A DNA stretch of 64,000 nt from JBBQLG01 sp038327655 (GCA_038327655.1 JBBQLG010000006.1:20513-84512), one strand, 5' to 3'. Counted from the stretch's first letter, positions 9,138 through 18,169 are shown. Made by a program: numbers and translations. Notes: generated by a model from the letters alone, not told the origin.

Positions 9138-9208
9138 TTTGTCATCATGACGCAGGAAGGATCTTAGCGGTCAATTCTCTAAGATCCTTCCTGCGTCAGG
9201 ATGACAAA
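9138..9208. repeat. Long palindromic repeat, copy A (30-bp arms, 11-base loop)
   Basis: Arms at 9138-9167 and 9179-9208 are inverted copies with one mismatch, beginning TTTGTCAT and ending ATCTTAG, separated by 11 bases. A related element with the same arm and loop lengths lies at 43769-43839. It sits between recF and the converging DUF2141 gene and may also stop transcription. Confidence 0.85.
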
Positions 9209-9255
9209 AACTACACTTCCGTTTTTAAAACAATAGATTCTGACCCACTTCAGTA

Positions 9256-9693
9256 CTACAACTGATTCATCATCGTAACCTTCATCCGGGTATCTTCTGC
9301 CAGGGTGAAGGAAGCGTCTTCGTACATGGGCGGGGCCATCAGCATCACAATTTTCGAGAAGCCAAACGGTTCACTCGGCATCATTCCTTCGCGGTCCAGT
9401 TTCCCGTTTCCGTTAATGTCCTGATACACGCGCACGGCATACGTTCCGGCGGGGACATCCACAAATTCGATGGTCGTTTCACCCTTCGCCGACACGTCCG
9501 CAGAGAGTGTTTTCCATGAGGCACCGGCGAATGTGGCCTCACTATTGGCTAATCCCACGTATAGTTTACCGGTACGGTTGGCGATATCGGGAATAAACAC
9601 GGTTAGTTTGTACGTTTTGTCCTGTCCGAACGACGTATTTACGCTTGCCAACGAGAATAAAGTGAGGGCGAGGGCGGTTAATAGCGTTTTCAT
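9256..9693 (-). CDS. DUF2141 domain-containing secreted protein
   Basis: A 145-residue protein with a signal peptide (residues 1-23, cut after SFG-Q or nearby). The remainder fits DUF2141: KLTVFIPDIANRTGKLYVGLA, FVDVPAGTYAVRVYQDINGNGKLD and a PSEPFGFSK segment. The QDINGNGKLD stretch resembles a calcium-binding loop. The ATG at 9693 was chosen because it begins a clean signal peptide; a longer in-frame start at 9792 adds unrelated sequence. The function of the family is unknown. Confidence 0.85.
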   Translation of the reverse strand: MKTLLTALALTLFSLASVNTSFGQDKTYKLTVFIPDIANRTGKLYVGLANSEATFAGASWKTLSADVSAKGETTIEFVDVPAGTYAVRVYQDINGNGKLDREGMMPSEPFGFSKIVMLMAPPMYEDASFTLAEDTRMKVTMMNQL

Positions 9694-9856
9694 AATTTTT
9701 AGACGTGTATGGCGTACAGCGGGGTTGCCGTTCGATACGTCAAAGGTATGGGACTGATTCGGCGCAGGACAAATCGCAGGGACAAACAGCACCCATTTGG
9801 GCCAAACGGGAAATGTTGGGGTGATTGGTAAAGCGGTGGGGTATTTAGAAAACTGT

Positions 9857-10132
9857 TCAGGCGGCCGTGGGTTGCCTGATTTCTATATACGTGAGTAAAT
9901 CCTCAGGCTCGGCAATGGGATCGCTTTGAGTCAGGTAAAATAGTAGCCCTTGGGGTTGAGGCAGTTCATCCCCATCCTCGGTCATTCCTTCCAGATGGAG
10001 CGTCAACGCTTCTTTCATGTTCTTTATCGTCTCTTCGACCGTATCACCCGAAGCGACGCAACCTTGCACATCGGGCGAATACGCCGAATAGTTGTGCGCT
10101 CCATTTTCAACGACAACCAAGTATTGTTCCAT
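9857..10132 (-). CDS. hicB: HicB-family antitoxin
   Basis: A 91-residue protein with the HicB partial RNase H-like fold: YLVVVENGAHNYSAYSPDVQGCVASGDTVEE, then NMKEALTLHLEGM. It ends soon after the fold and has no clear C-terminal helix-turn-helix or ribbon-helix-helix, so it is a short HicB. HicB neutralises HicA by direct binding. It lies 2 bp downstream of hicA on the same strand, the typical hicAB order. Confidence 0.9.
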   Translation of the reverse strand: MEQYLVVVENGAHNYSAYSPDVQGCVASGDTVEETIKNMKEALTLHLEGMTEDGDELPQPQGLLFYLTQSDPIAEPEDLLTYIEIRQPTAA

Positions 10133-10134
10133 AA

Positions 10135-10320
10135 CTAAAGCAATCCAGCCTGTTTAAGAATTGATTTTTGTGTTTTGGGGTGAACTTCATCACTCGGTTT
10201 TCCCGCGATAGTAACCCGTCCGGTTTTGATCGCATGCTTATATTGCCGGTGGCTACCGACCTGAGTAACTTGCACCCAACCGTCGTTTTCGATTAATCTG
10301 ATAATCTCCCTGAATTTCAC
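10135..10320 (-). CDS. hicA: HicA-family mRNA interferase toxin
   Basis: A 61-residue double-stranded-RNA-binding-fold toxin that cleaves mRNA independently of the ribosome. Visible are KFREIIRLIENDGW, the catalytic histidine in GSHRQYKH (about residue 23), and the C-terminal VHPKTQKSILKQAGL. It starts with GTG at 10320; the preceding in-frame triplets reach a stop at once, so no other start is available. recQ ends 30 bp upstream on the same strand, so read-through from recQ may contribute to expression. Confidence 0.92.
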   Translation of the reverse strand: MKFREIIRLIENDGWVQVTQVGSHRQYKHAIKTGRVTIAGKPSDEVHPKTQKSILKQAGLL

Positions 10321-10350
10321 CTTTTAAATTTATGAAATGTCTGCTTTATC

Positions 10351-12261
10351 TCAACCGTTCAGCGTGAGGTTGCCACCTTTGGTGTAGCGTATTTCTTCTT
10401 CGGCCAGCATCTGCTTTACGGTCTGCGCCAGCGTTTCGGCTTCGGCGGTTTTGAAATAATCGGCCAGTTGGCGGGGCGACACACCGGGTCCGTTGGCAAT
10501 GGCAACGTATTCCCGCACCTGCTCCCGAACGGCCGACAATACCGATTCCTGCGTTTTTTTCTGCTTCAGGCAATTGTCGCAGATGCCACAGGCGCGGTCC
10601 GGTTCTTCGCCGAAATAGGCCTGAATCAGCCGCGTCCGGCACTGAACCGTATGCTGCGCGTAATGCAGGGCCGCCCGAACTTTTGCCAACGCCCGCTGTT
10701 TGGTCTGCTCCAGTTCGTAGAAATTAAGCGGCAACTGATCGGCGTGGATGCGGGGGGTCAAAAAGGTAAGCTGGGGCTTTTCTTTCTGTTTATCGTAGAT
10801 AATAATTGTCCGTTCGTGCAGATGGTCGAGCATGGCCGTGATTTCGGACTGGTCGATGTGGTACGCCCGCGCCAGTGCCGCTTCCGAAATGGTCGTGAAG
10901 TCCGTAAACATTTCGCCACCGTACATCCGCAGCAACAGCTTGATGAACGAATCTACGTTCGGATTCATGACCTGAAACTCGTATAACTGCCGGTTCTCGA
11001 CCGCAAAAACCAGTTTTGATGGGTGAAAATAAGCTTCGCTCAGGTCGATAAACCCCTCGTGTTGCAGGATTTTCAGAGCGTAATGGGTTTCCTGCGGGGG
11101 CAGTTTAAACGTGGTCGTAAACGCAGCCATATCGAAGTCGAAATCGCTGAACTCACCCCCGCCGACGGGCACCGCCGTATAGTTGGCCAATGCCTGATAC
11201 ACCCGTTTCAGGAGTTCGACGGGTGGGTACTGCTGCTCGGTGCGAAACTCGAGCGTCGAGAGGTCCGCTTTGTTATGGAGCATCACCGCGTAGGCTTTCT
11301 GCCCGTCGCGCCCGGCCCGGCCCGCTTCCTGGTAATAAGCTTCCAGCGTGTCGGGTATTTCGAGGTGGATCACGACCCGAACACCCGGCTTGTCGATGCC
11401 CATGCCAAACGCGTTGGTGGCCACCATCACCCGGCATTTGTCATTCAGCCAGGCATCCTGTTTGGCCGCCCGCTGTTTGGTATCTAATCCGGCGTGGTAG
11501 AAATCGGCCGCGACATCATGACGAACCAGCCACTCGGCAATTTGCTGCGTCTGTTTCCGGCTGCGGACGTACACAATGGCCGTACCGGGAACGTTGTTCA
11601 GGATTTTCAGCATCCGCGTCTGCTTGTTCTCTTCCAGAATGGCCGAATACGACAGGTTAGGCCGGGCGAAGGTTTGCCGGAAAACGACAGGCGAGCGCAT
11701 GGCTAACTTCTCCTGAATATCGGCTTGCACCTCGGGCGTGGCCGAAGCGGTCAGCGCGATGACGGGAACATTGGGAAGCCCTTCGCGGAACTCGGCGATT
11801 TGCAGGTAGGGGGGGCGAAAATCATAGCCCCAGGCAGAAATGCAGTGTGCTTCGTCGACGGCCAGCAAACAAACGTTCATCTGCTTCGTCCGTTCGATCA
11901 TAATTTCGGTGCGCAGCCGTTCGGGCGAGACGTACAGAAACTTGGTATTGCCGTAGATGCAGTTGTCGAGCGTCGTGTCAATTTCGCGCCAGTGCATTCC
12001 CGAGTGCAGCGCAGCGGCCGGAATACCCCGTTTGCGGAGTTGCTCGACCTGATCGCGCATGAGGGCAATCAGGGGTGTAACCACGATGCAAACGCCGGGA
12101 ATGGCCAGCGCGGGCACCTGAAAACAGATGGATTTCCCCCCACCGGTCGGCATCAGCACCAGGGTATCCTGCCCGCTGAGTACGGTATTCACGATGTCTT
12201 CCTGCAACGGGCGGAAGGTATCGTATCCCCAAAACTGCGTTAAAATCTGCCGTACAGTCAT
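10351..12261 (-). CDS. recQ: ATP-dependent DNA helicase RecQ
   Basis: A 636-residue superfamily 2 helicase (3'-5' unwinding in recombination and fork repair). Visible are the motif 0 region FRPLQEDIV, Walker A MPTGGGKS (37-44), DEAH in LLAVDEAHCISAWG, motif III TASATPEV, motif VI EAGRAGRDGQ, and a zinc-binding set CRTRLIQAYFGE...CGICDNC. The C-terminus does not look like a standard HRDC domain; a winged-helix-like tail (about 560-636) replaces it. ATG at 12261 is preferred over a TTG eight codons upstream. hicA and hicB follow on the same strand. Confidence 0.94.
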   Translation of the reverse strand: MTVRQILTQFWGYDTFRPLQEDIVNTVLSGQDTLVLMPTGGGKSICFQVPALAIPGVCIVVTPLIALMRDQVEQLRKRGIPAAALHSGMHWREIDTTLDNCIYGNTKFLYVSPERLRTEIMIERTKQMNVCLLAVDEAHCISAWGYDFRPPYLQIAEFREGLPNVPVIALTASATPEVQADIQEKLAMRSPVVFRQTFARPNLSYSAILEENKQTRMLKILNNVPGTAIVYVRSRKQTQQIAEWLVRHDVAADFYHAGLDTKQRAAKQDAWLNDKCRVMVATNAFGMGIDKPGVRVVIHLEIPDTLEAYYQEAGRAGRDGQKAYAVMLHNKADLSTLEFRTEQQYPPVELLKRVYQALANYTAVPVGGGEFSDFDFDMAAFTTTFKLPPQETHYALKILQHEGFIDLSEAYFHPSKLVFAVENRQLYEFQVMNPNVDSFIKLLLRMYGGEMFTDFTTISEAALARAYHIDQSEITAMLDHLHERTIIIYDKQKEKPQLTFLTPRIHADQLPLNFYELEQTKQRALAKVRAALHYAQHTVQCRTRLIQAYFGEEPDRACGICDNCLKQKKTQESVLSAVREQVREYVAIANGPGVSPRQLADYFKTAEAETLAQTVKQMLAEEEIRYTKGGNLTLNG

Positions 12262-12366
12262 GCGTTTCAAATCCCGGTTGGGCAAATTTACACCCGTTGG
12301 CAGACAAATCAGCGAACGGGTTGTTTCCTAAACGATGTATCGATTTCAATAAATCCATGAATACCC

Positions 12367-12771
12367 ATGATCCAGAAAGTAATTAAGTCCGACGAAGAGT
12401 GGCGCCAGCTTTTGACGCCCGAACAATACCGCGTGACCCGCCAAAAAGGTACCGAACGGGCGTTTACGGGCGAATACTGCGAAATGCACGATCCCGGCCT
12501 GTACGCCTGCGTGTGCTGCGGCACCGAACTATTCGAGTCGACGACCAAGTTTGAGTCGGGAACGGGTTGGCCCAGCTTTACCGAACCCATTGACCCGGAG
12601 CGGATTCGGCTGGAAGAAGACCGCACCTACGGAATGCGCCGGGTCGAAGTGCTCTGCAATGTATGCGACGCCCACCTGGGCCACGTTTTCGACGATGGGC
12701 CGCCCCCAACAGGGCAACGCTACTGCCTGAATTCGGTTTCTTTATTGCTGAAACAGCCCGCCGGAGAATAG
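12367..12771 (+). CDS. msrB: Peptide-methionine (R)-S-oxide reductase
   Basis: A 134-residue MsrB that reduces methionine-R-sulfoxide in proteins. It has two zinc-binding Cys pairs (CVCC and CNVC), the substrate-pocket motif GTGWPSFTEP, HLGHVFDDGPPPTG, and the catalytic cysteine in RYCLNS. Length is typical. It is divergent from recQ and stands alone as a small plus-strand gene before the metalloprotease. Confidence 0.95.
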   Translation: MIQKVIKSDEEWRQLLTPEQYRVTRQKGTERAFTGEYCEMHDPGLYACVCCGTELFESTTKFESGTGWPSFTEPIDPERIRLEEDRTYGMRRVEVLCNVCDAHLGHVFDDGPPPTGQRYCLNSVSLLLKQPAGE

Positions 12772-12831
12772 CATAAACCGGGATGTTTATCGTTTTTAGT
12801 GCAAACATTTAACCCAACGGTTTGTGACCTT

Positions 12832-15420
12832 ATGAAACAACTATACTTCGCTGGAATACTGGCAATTGCGGGTATGCTGGCAGCGATACCGGTACGTGCC
12901 CAGAAAGCGTCCCATCTCCTGACTGATTACGAGCGATTCGCGGTAAAGCAACGGAGTTTTCCCGGTCGGGAGATTATCTGCCCGGCGGGTTTTGTCGACG
13001 CCTTTACAAAGACGGGGGTTATCAACAACCGGAGTGCGCGGACCTCGGGCGTGGTATCCTCGACCTTTATTGTGGAGTACACCGGGTTCACGCCCGATGC
13101 GCAAAACGCGTTTCAGTACGCTGTAGACATCTGGTCGACGCTGATCTCATCGCCGATACCAATTCGTATCAAGGCGGACTGGATGGCATTAGCTAATGGC
13201 ATATTAGGTTCAGCCAACCCGGCGACAACCCGCGTGGGCACGGATGGTACGCAGTGGGCATTCGGACAATATCCGGTGGCACTGGCCGAAAAGATTGCCC
13301 GGCGGCAACTCAACGCGTCGACGGACCCCGACATCAGAGCACGGTTCAGCAACCAGATAAACTGGTATTTCGGCACGGACGGCAATACACCCAAGGGACA
13401 GTACGACCTGGTAACGGTTGTGTTGCATGAAATAGGGCACGGGTTAGGCTTCACCGGCGACATCCGTGCAACGGATGCCAAGACCGCAGCGGACTATGGG
13501 TTTCCATCGCCGTTCGACCACTTTGTTGAGAACATGGCTGGTGCCCGTTTAGTAAACGCCCAATCGTTTGCCAACGGCTCTGCCGCCTTGCTGAAACAGC
13601 TCACGGGCGGCAACCTGTATTTCAACGGCCCCATTGTACAGCAGCGCGATGGTCAGCGGCCCCGGCTTTATGCGCCCACGACCTACTCGGATGGATCAAC
13701 GCTGTACCACATGGATGAGAACACGTATCCGGCTGGCAACATCAATTCACTGATGACGTATGCCGTCGGTACGGCCGAAGCCATTCATACGCCGGGACCG
13801 CTCGTGCTGGATATGTTCCGCGATATCGAATGGAACACCACCTCCGTGCTGCACACACCACTGACGGATCAGGAGGATGTCCGTGCCCTGACGTTCCAGA
13901 CCCGTATTGTCAGTGATACCACCGTAACGCCGGGTTCCGTGAAGTTTTTTTACCATACCGGCCCTATTTCCGGCACGGCCACACCCCCGTTTACGGAAGG
14001 ACCGGTAACCCAGACGGCTGATCAGTTCGCCTTTACGTTACCGGCTGCGCAGGCGCAGAACACCATTCAGTATTATTTCCAGGCGCAGGATGCTTCGGGC
14101 CGTACCTCTTCGAACCCCGGTAAAAATCTGATTGGCCGACAGGTATACTATCAGATCATCGTGGGACCCGACAATATTCCACCCCGCGTGACCCACAGCC
14201 CAAGTTCGCCCCTGCTCCTGACCACCCAGGCCGACAGCATTCCGCTGTTGGTGGGCGTGGCCGATGATCGCTCCTTTGGCATTGATACCGCTTACGTCGA
14301 GTACCTGATTAATGGCGTGGCCCGGCCTAATCTGCCGCTGATAAACGCCCCGTTGAGTGGGGTGGACAGTATCTACCGCGCATCCATCAAGTTTCCGGTG
14401 GCCGTGAAGGCGGGTGATCGGCTTCAGTATCGCATCATTGCCCGCGATAAATCCCGTGCGAAGAACCAGACGATCAAACCGGCTACGGGCTACTACGAAG
14501 TATCTTTCGCGGCACCCCAAACGGCCGTACGAACGCAGTACAGCAATACGTTTGCGAACATTGCGGCTTCCAGTGCCGATTTTGCCGGTAATAGTTTCAG
14601 TATTACGCAGCCGACAGGTTTCCCCGACCCGGCCATCCATTCGGAGCACAATTACCGAAACGGCGACGACGTAAATTACCAGTCGAACTACACGTATACA
14701 TTACTGGCACCCATTAAAATCAAAGCCAATTCTGACAGTGCCACGATGCGGTTCGATGAAATTGTGTTGGTTGAACCCGGCGACGACGGCAGCATTTTCG
14801 GCACTGATGCCTTCTTTGATTACGTAATTGTCGAAGGTTCGCGGGATAATGGCAAAACCTGGCTCCCCTTCCTGAATGGCTACGATTCGCGCGATCAGGC
14901 CGACTGGCTGGCTACCTTCAATTCTAAATTCACCGGTACGGGCCTCGACCGTAATTCGGCGGGTGTCGGTACGCCCGCGCTGTATCACCGGCGGGAAATC
15001 GGCCTTCAGAACAACTTTGCGCCCAACGAAACCGTGCTGATCCGGTTCCGGTTGTTTGCCGACCAACTCTCCAACGGCTGGGGCTGGGCCATCGACAACC
15101 TCCAGATTCAAGTGCCCCCGCCACCACCGGTATTGGCCACGGCCGAGCCAGCCAACCCCGCCGGTACGTTCTCGGTCTACCCGAACCCGGCCACGACAGG
15201 ATCGCTGCGCATCGACGCACAGTTAGCCAGCCCGGTTGCCGAAGCAGGTTTATCGGTGCAGAATGCGGCCGGGCAGACGCTCCGTCAGCAGACGCTCGCG
15301 GTGGGCGGAACAACCGTTAAAGCCCAGCTTGATTTGGGTCAGCTACCGGCCGGTTTGTACTTCCTGAAGCTACAGGCAGGCGATTCCGTGTTGACAAAGA
15401 AGGTGCTGATAACGAAGTAA
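12832..15420 (+). CDS. Secreted zinc metalloprotease-like protein with type IX sorting domain
   Basis: An 862-residue secreted protein. Residues 1-25 are a signal peptide ending VRAQ. A metalloprotease-like domain contains VVLHEIGHGLGFTG (about residues 200-213): it has the HExxH and following Gly of metzincins but lacks the third His at the usual spacing. A later LMTYAVGTAE segment may be the Met-turn. Beta-sandwich-like domains (about 340-780) follow, then a C-terminal type IX sorting domain from about 790 (SVYPNPATTG, LPAGLYFLKL, KKVLI). The ATG at 12832 starts the signal peptide. The protein is probably exported by the type IX system, with the tail removed. Confidence 0.8.
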   Translation: MKQLYFAGILAIAGMLAAIPVRAQKASHLLTDYERFAVKQRSFPGREIICPAGFVDAFTKTGVINNRSARTSGVVSSTFIVEYTGFTPDAQNAFQYAVDIWSTLISSPIPIRIKADWMALANGILGSANPATTRVGTDGTQWAFGQYPVALAEKIARRQLNASTDPDIRARFSNQINWYFGTDGNTPKGQYDLVTVVLHEIGHGLGFTGDIRATDAKTAADYGFPSPFDHFVENMAGARLVNAQSFANGSAALLKQLTGGNLYFNGPIVQQRDGQRPRLYAPTTYSDGSTLYHMDENTYPAGNINSLMTYAVGTAEAIHTPGPLVLDMFRDIEWNTTSVLHTPLTDQEDVRALTFQTRIVSDTTVTPGSVKFFYHTGPISGTATPPFTEGPVTQTADQFAFTLPAAQAQNTIQYYFQAQDASGRTSSNPGKNLIGRQVYYQIIVGPDNIPPRVTHSPSSPLLLTTQADSIPLLVGVADDRSFGIDTAYVEYLINGVARPNLPLINAPLSGVDSIYRASIKFPVAVKAGDRLQYRIIARDKSRAKNQTIKPATGYYEVSFAAPQTAVRTQYSNTFANIAASSADFAGNSFSITQPTGFPDPAIHSEHNYRNGDDVNYQSNYTYTLLAPIKIKANSDSATMRFDEIVLVEPGDDGSIFGTDAFFDYVIVEGSRDNGKTWLPFLNGYDSRDQADWLATFNSKFTGTGLDRNSAGVGTPALYHRREIGLQNNFAPNETVLIRFRLFADQLSNGWGWAIDNLQIQVPPPPPVLATAEPANPAGTFSVYPNPATTGSLRIDAQLASPVAEAGLSVQNAAGQTLRQQTLAVGGTTVKAQLDLGQLPAGLYFLKLQAGDSVLTKKVLITK

Positions 15421-15424
15421 CAGG

Positions 15425-16294
15425 ATGGCTACTTTAGAAAACGCCCACGTGCGCGTTCAGATTCGCCCAAAAGGGGCGGAGTTAACCTCGCTGGTCAATC
15501 TGGCCACCGGAACGGAGCACATCTGGCAGGCCAACCCGGATGTCTGGGCCTGGCACGCGCCGAACCTGTTTCCGGTGGTGGGCGGTTGTCTGAACAATCA
15601 ACTGCTCATCAACGGGCGGGCGTACCCAATGGAGCGGCACGGCTTTGCCCGGCAGTCGGTGTTTACGGAGTTGGAATCGAGTCAGACACGCGCCGTTTTT
15701 TCATTGCGGTCAACGGATGTAACCCGCGAGAAGTACCCGTTTATCTTCGATTTTCAGATCATCTATGAACTGAATGGACCACAACTATCGGTTACGTACC
15801 GAGTCGTGAACGAAGGCAACGACCCAATGTGGTTTTCGGTGGGTGCGCATCCGGCCTTTAACGTGCCGTTTACGCCGGGAGAAGCCTACGAGTCCTATGC
15901 CATCGCGTTTGAGTACGAAGAATCGCTCCAAACGAACCTGTTAGCCCCCAGCGGACTGTTCTCCGGCGAGATACAACCAGTTGCTTTGCACGGACATAAC
16001 CTGCCGCTGACAAAACATCTGTTTGATAACGACGCGCTGGTATTCAAAAATCTGCAATCACGCCGGGTAGTCCTTAAAAGCACCAACAACGATCACTCAA
16101 TTACCGTCGCTTACCGCGGCTTTCCGTATTTGGGTCTGTGGGCCAAGCCGGGCGCACCATTCGTTTGCATTGAGCCATGGTTAGGGTGTGCCGATTCGGA
16201 AGGAGACCCAAAACCCATTGAGCAGAAAGAATTGATTCAGCACGTCGATGCCGGTAGTGTGTTCGAGGCTGCTTTCACAATTGAGGTTAAATAG
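15425..16294 (+). CDS. Aldose 1-epimerase family protein (LacX-like)
   Basis: A 289-residue galactose-mutarotase-fold protein. Family features are RPKGAELTSLVN, HAPNLFPVVGGC, MERHGFARQ with the conserved His-Gly-Phe, VGAHPAFNVPF, and IEPWLGCAD. It probably interconverts anomers of a sugar or sugar phosphate; the substrate is unknown. The ATG lies only 4 bp after the protease stop codon, so it is likely read from the same transcript, though the two functions have no obvious link. Confidence 0.85.
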   Translation: MATLENAHVRVQIRPKGAELTSLVNLATGTEHIWQANPDVWAWHAPNLFPVVGGCLNNQLLINGRAYPMERHGFARQSVFTELESSQTRAVFSLRSTDVTREKYPFIFDFQIIYELNGPQLSVTYRVVNEGNDPMWFSVGAHPAFNVPFTPGEAYESYAIAFEYEESLQTNLLAPSGLFSGEIQPVALHGHNLPLTKHLFDNDALVFKNLQSRRVVLKSTNNDHSITVAYRGFPYLGLWAKPGAPFVCIEPWLGCADSEGDPKPIEQKELIQHVDAGSVFEAAFTIEVK

Positions 16295-16307
16295 CGGATG
16301 GGCGTAA

Positions 16308-16351
16308 CAGCAACGGGGCGCAACTTTTCAGAAAGTTGCGCCCCGTTGCTG
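16308..16351. terminator. Bidirectional terminator, 20-bp perfect hairpin
   Basis: Arms 16308-16327 and 16332-16351 are perfectly complementary around a 4-base loop. It lies between converging genes and can stop transcription from both sides. The T tracts are short. Confidence 0.75.
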
Positions 16352-16371
16352 TGTTTACTGTAGACGCCAGA

Positions 16372-17259
16372 TTACCGGGTGCTTTGCTGAGCGGGGGTAA
16401 GCAGGTTAAAGAACTGATCCAATTTCGGCGTCAGGATAATCTCCGTCCGGCGATTGACCCGGCGACCATCAACCGTTGCGTTGTCTTCTTTAGGCGCAAA
16501 CTCCGAGCGGCCACCCGCCGTTAGCCGGTCGGGCCGAACGCCGAATTTGGTTTGCAGCAACCGCGCCACCGACGTAGCCCGCAGCGCACTCAGGTCCCAG
16601 TTGTCTTTGATCAGATTGGTCGAAATGGGTACCGCATCGGTATGGCCTTCGATCAGGATATCCAGTTCGTTGTGGTCGTTGATTACGCGGGCCACTTTTT
16701 CCAGCACCGTTTCGGCCTGTGCATTCACCTCGTACCGGCCCGATGGGTACAGCAGTTTATCCGAGATCGACACGTACACAACGCCCTTCTTCACTTCTAC
16801 CTGAACATCCTGATCGTTAATGTCGGCCAGTGACCGTTTCAGATTCATCACCAACGCCAGGTTCAGCGAGTCTTTACGCTGAATGGATGAGTTCAGATTA
16901 TTGACCGTTTTGGTTTGTTCGTTGAGTGTTTCGAGCGATTTACGGATGCTTTCTGCGCCGGATTTGCTCACGATGGACAGGTCAGACATCCGGTCCAGCA
17001 GGTTGGTGTTGGTCTTTTTGAGGTAGTCTACCTGCGCCTGCAGATCGGCGACCTGCTTGTCTTTCGCCAGTAGGTCGGAGTCTTTACCACGCAGTGAGGC
17101 TTGTAAATCAGCCGTTTTTTTATCGCAGTCCGCTAAGCCAGCCAATGCCTTTTCGTGGGCTGCCTGCAATGATTGTAATTCAAGCATCCGCTTCTTGCTT
17201 TTGCAGGACGAAGCCGAAAAAAGCGCCAGCATGGCGCAACCAATTATCATTTTTTTCAT
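16372..17259 (-). CDS. OmpA-family lipoprotein with coiled coil
   Basis: A 295-residue lipoprotein. The signal peptide ends in lipobox SASSC (Cys19). A long coiled coil (about 25-135; LQAAHEKALAGL, KDKQVADLQAQVDYLKK) separates it from a C-terminal OmpA/MotB-like peptidoglycan-binding domain with ILIEGHTDAVPI, DNWDLSALRATSVARLL and RRTEIILTP. It probably anchors the outer membrane to the cell wall. ATG at 17259 was chosen because it begins the signal peptide. It is divergent from the secreted protein gene at 17445. Confidence 0.87.
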   Translation of the reverse strand: MKKMIIGCAMLALFSASSCKSKKRMLELQSLQAAHEKALAGLADCDKKTADLQASLRGKDSDLLAKDKQVADLQAQVDYLKKTNTNLLDRMSDLSIVSKSGAESIRKSLETLNEQTKTVNNLNSSIQRKDSLNLALVMNLKRSLADINDQDVQVEVKKGVVYVSISDKLLYPSGRYEVNAQAETVLEKVARVINDHNELDILIEGHTDAVPISTNLIKDNWDLSALRATSVARLLQTKFGVRPDRLTAGGRSEFAPKEDNATVDGRRVNRRTEIILTPKLDQFFNLLTPAQQSTR

Positions 17260-17389
17260 AATACAGAATAGTATACGGGTTGGTAACGATAGCAACCGTT
17301 AGAAGCATACAACCCCCAAAATTAATAATCTGTTTGCTACCAAGCACACTGCTCCCCTGAAATAGTCGAAACCACACAATTGTCATTGA

Positions 17390-17420
17390 CCACTAAATCA
17401 GGTAGATAGGCGTATCTTTA
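17390..17420 (+). promoter_or_regulatory. Candidate promoter (TTG, 20-bp spacer, TATCTTTA)
   Basis: TTG at 17390-17392, a 20-bp spacer, and TATCTTTA at 17413-17420 match the Bacteroidota -33/-7 pattern except for the last base. It is 25 bp before the ATG at 17445. Confidence 0.45.
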
Positions 17421-17444
17421 CCGGCAATAAACGCTCTCAAAACT

Positions 17445-18104
17445 ATGAAAAGCCTATTTTTAAGCACCGTATTGCTGGCAACTGTCACCGGCACGTACGC
17501 CCAGAATAATCTGATGAACAAGATGGCGGAGAAAACGGCACTGACGCCCGGTGTTGTCGTTGCGCCAGCCGACACGGCGGCTAAAGCAGCCTCCGATACC
17601 GCCATTGTGGTGTTGGATCAGGCGGTTGCGGCCAGCAAAACGGGCGATAAATCGGCTACCGTGCAGGCCCTTCAAACGGGGGCAACAGCCCTGGAAACAG
17701 AAGCCAAAACCAGCACGGGCAGCTTCAAAGACAAACTCACCGGTCAGGCCGGGAACCTGAAAAAACTGATCCCGGCGGCAAAGAGTGGTTTGCTCAATGC
17801 GGGGGTGCTGCAAAAGGCAATTAGTTTAGCCAAGATGGCGTTTGCCGCCAATAAAATTGAAAAATTGATGGGTGGCAGTAATTTACTCGGCAGCATCGGC
17901 GGACTAACGTCCAACCTCGGTGTACTGCAAAGTGCACTACCCGCGTTGGGCGGGGGCGCATCAGGCGCGGGCGAGTCGCTCATCAGTGGGGCACTCAGCA
18001 GTGTGTCGCAATTAAACGGTGGTGGTCAGACGGCTACGGCGGCCGAACCGGCTCTGCGCGGCCAACTCACGTCCGTGCTGGGCTTCGTAAAGGGCGTGCT
18101 CTGA
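17445..18104 (+). CDS. Secreted protein of unknown function
   Basis: A 219-residue protein not recognised as a known family. Residues 1-20 form a signal peptide (MKSLFLSTVLLATVTGTYAQ). The mature part is Ala/Gly/Ser/Thr-rich and mostly helical, with stretches such as DTAAKAASDTAIVVLDQAVA and a Gly-rich C-terminal half (LGGGASGAGESLISGA). It has no cysteine, lipobox or sorting tail. It has its own promoter-like element and a terminator, so it is a stand-alone unit divergent from the OmpA lipoprotein gene. Confidence 0.7.
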   Translation: MKSLFLSTVLLATVTGTYAQNNLMNKMAEKTALTPGVVVAPADTAAKAASDTAIVVLDQAVAASKTGDKSATVQALQTGATALETEAKTSTGSFKDKLTGQAGNLKKLIPAAKSGLLNAGVLQKAISLAKMAFAANKIEKLMGGSNLLGSIGGLTSNLGVLQSALPALGGGASGAGESLISGALSSVSQLNGGGQTATAAEPALRGQLTSVLGFVKGVL

Positions 18105-18133
18105 TAACGGCGCAACCCATAATTGATATCAGG

Positions 18134-18169
18134 AAGGTCTCTCAACGCATGGTTGGGAGACCTTTACTT
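18134..18169 (+). terminator. Rho-independent terminator
   Basis: A 13-bp stem with one G-T pair (18134-18146 with 18152-18164, AAGGTCTC core), then a T-rich tail. It ends the unknown secreted protein gene. Confidence 0.75.

Noticed and set aside
9694..9792. N-terminal extension of the DUF2141 protein
   Set aside because: It precedes a clean signal peptide that begins at 9693 and looks non-coding.
11023..11487. Plus-strand open frames opposite recQ
   Set aside because: Antisense to the conserved helicase core with no family features.
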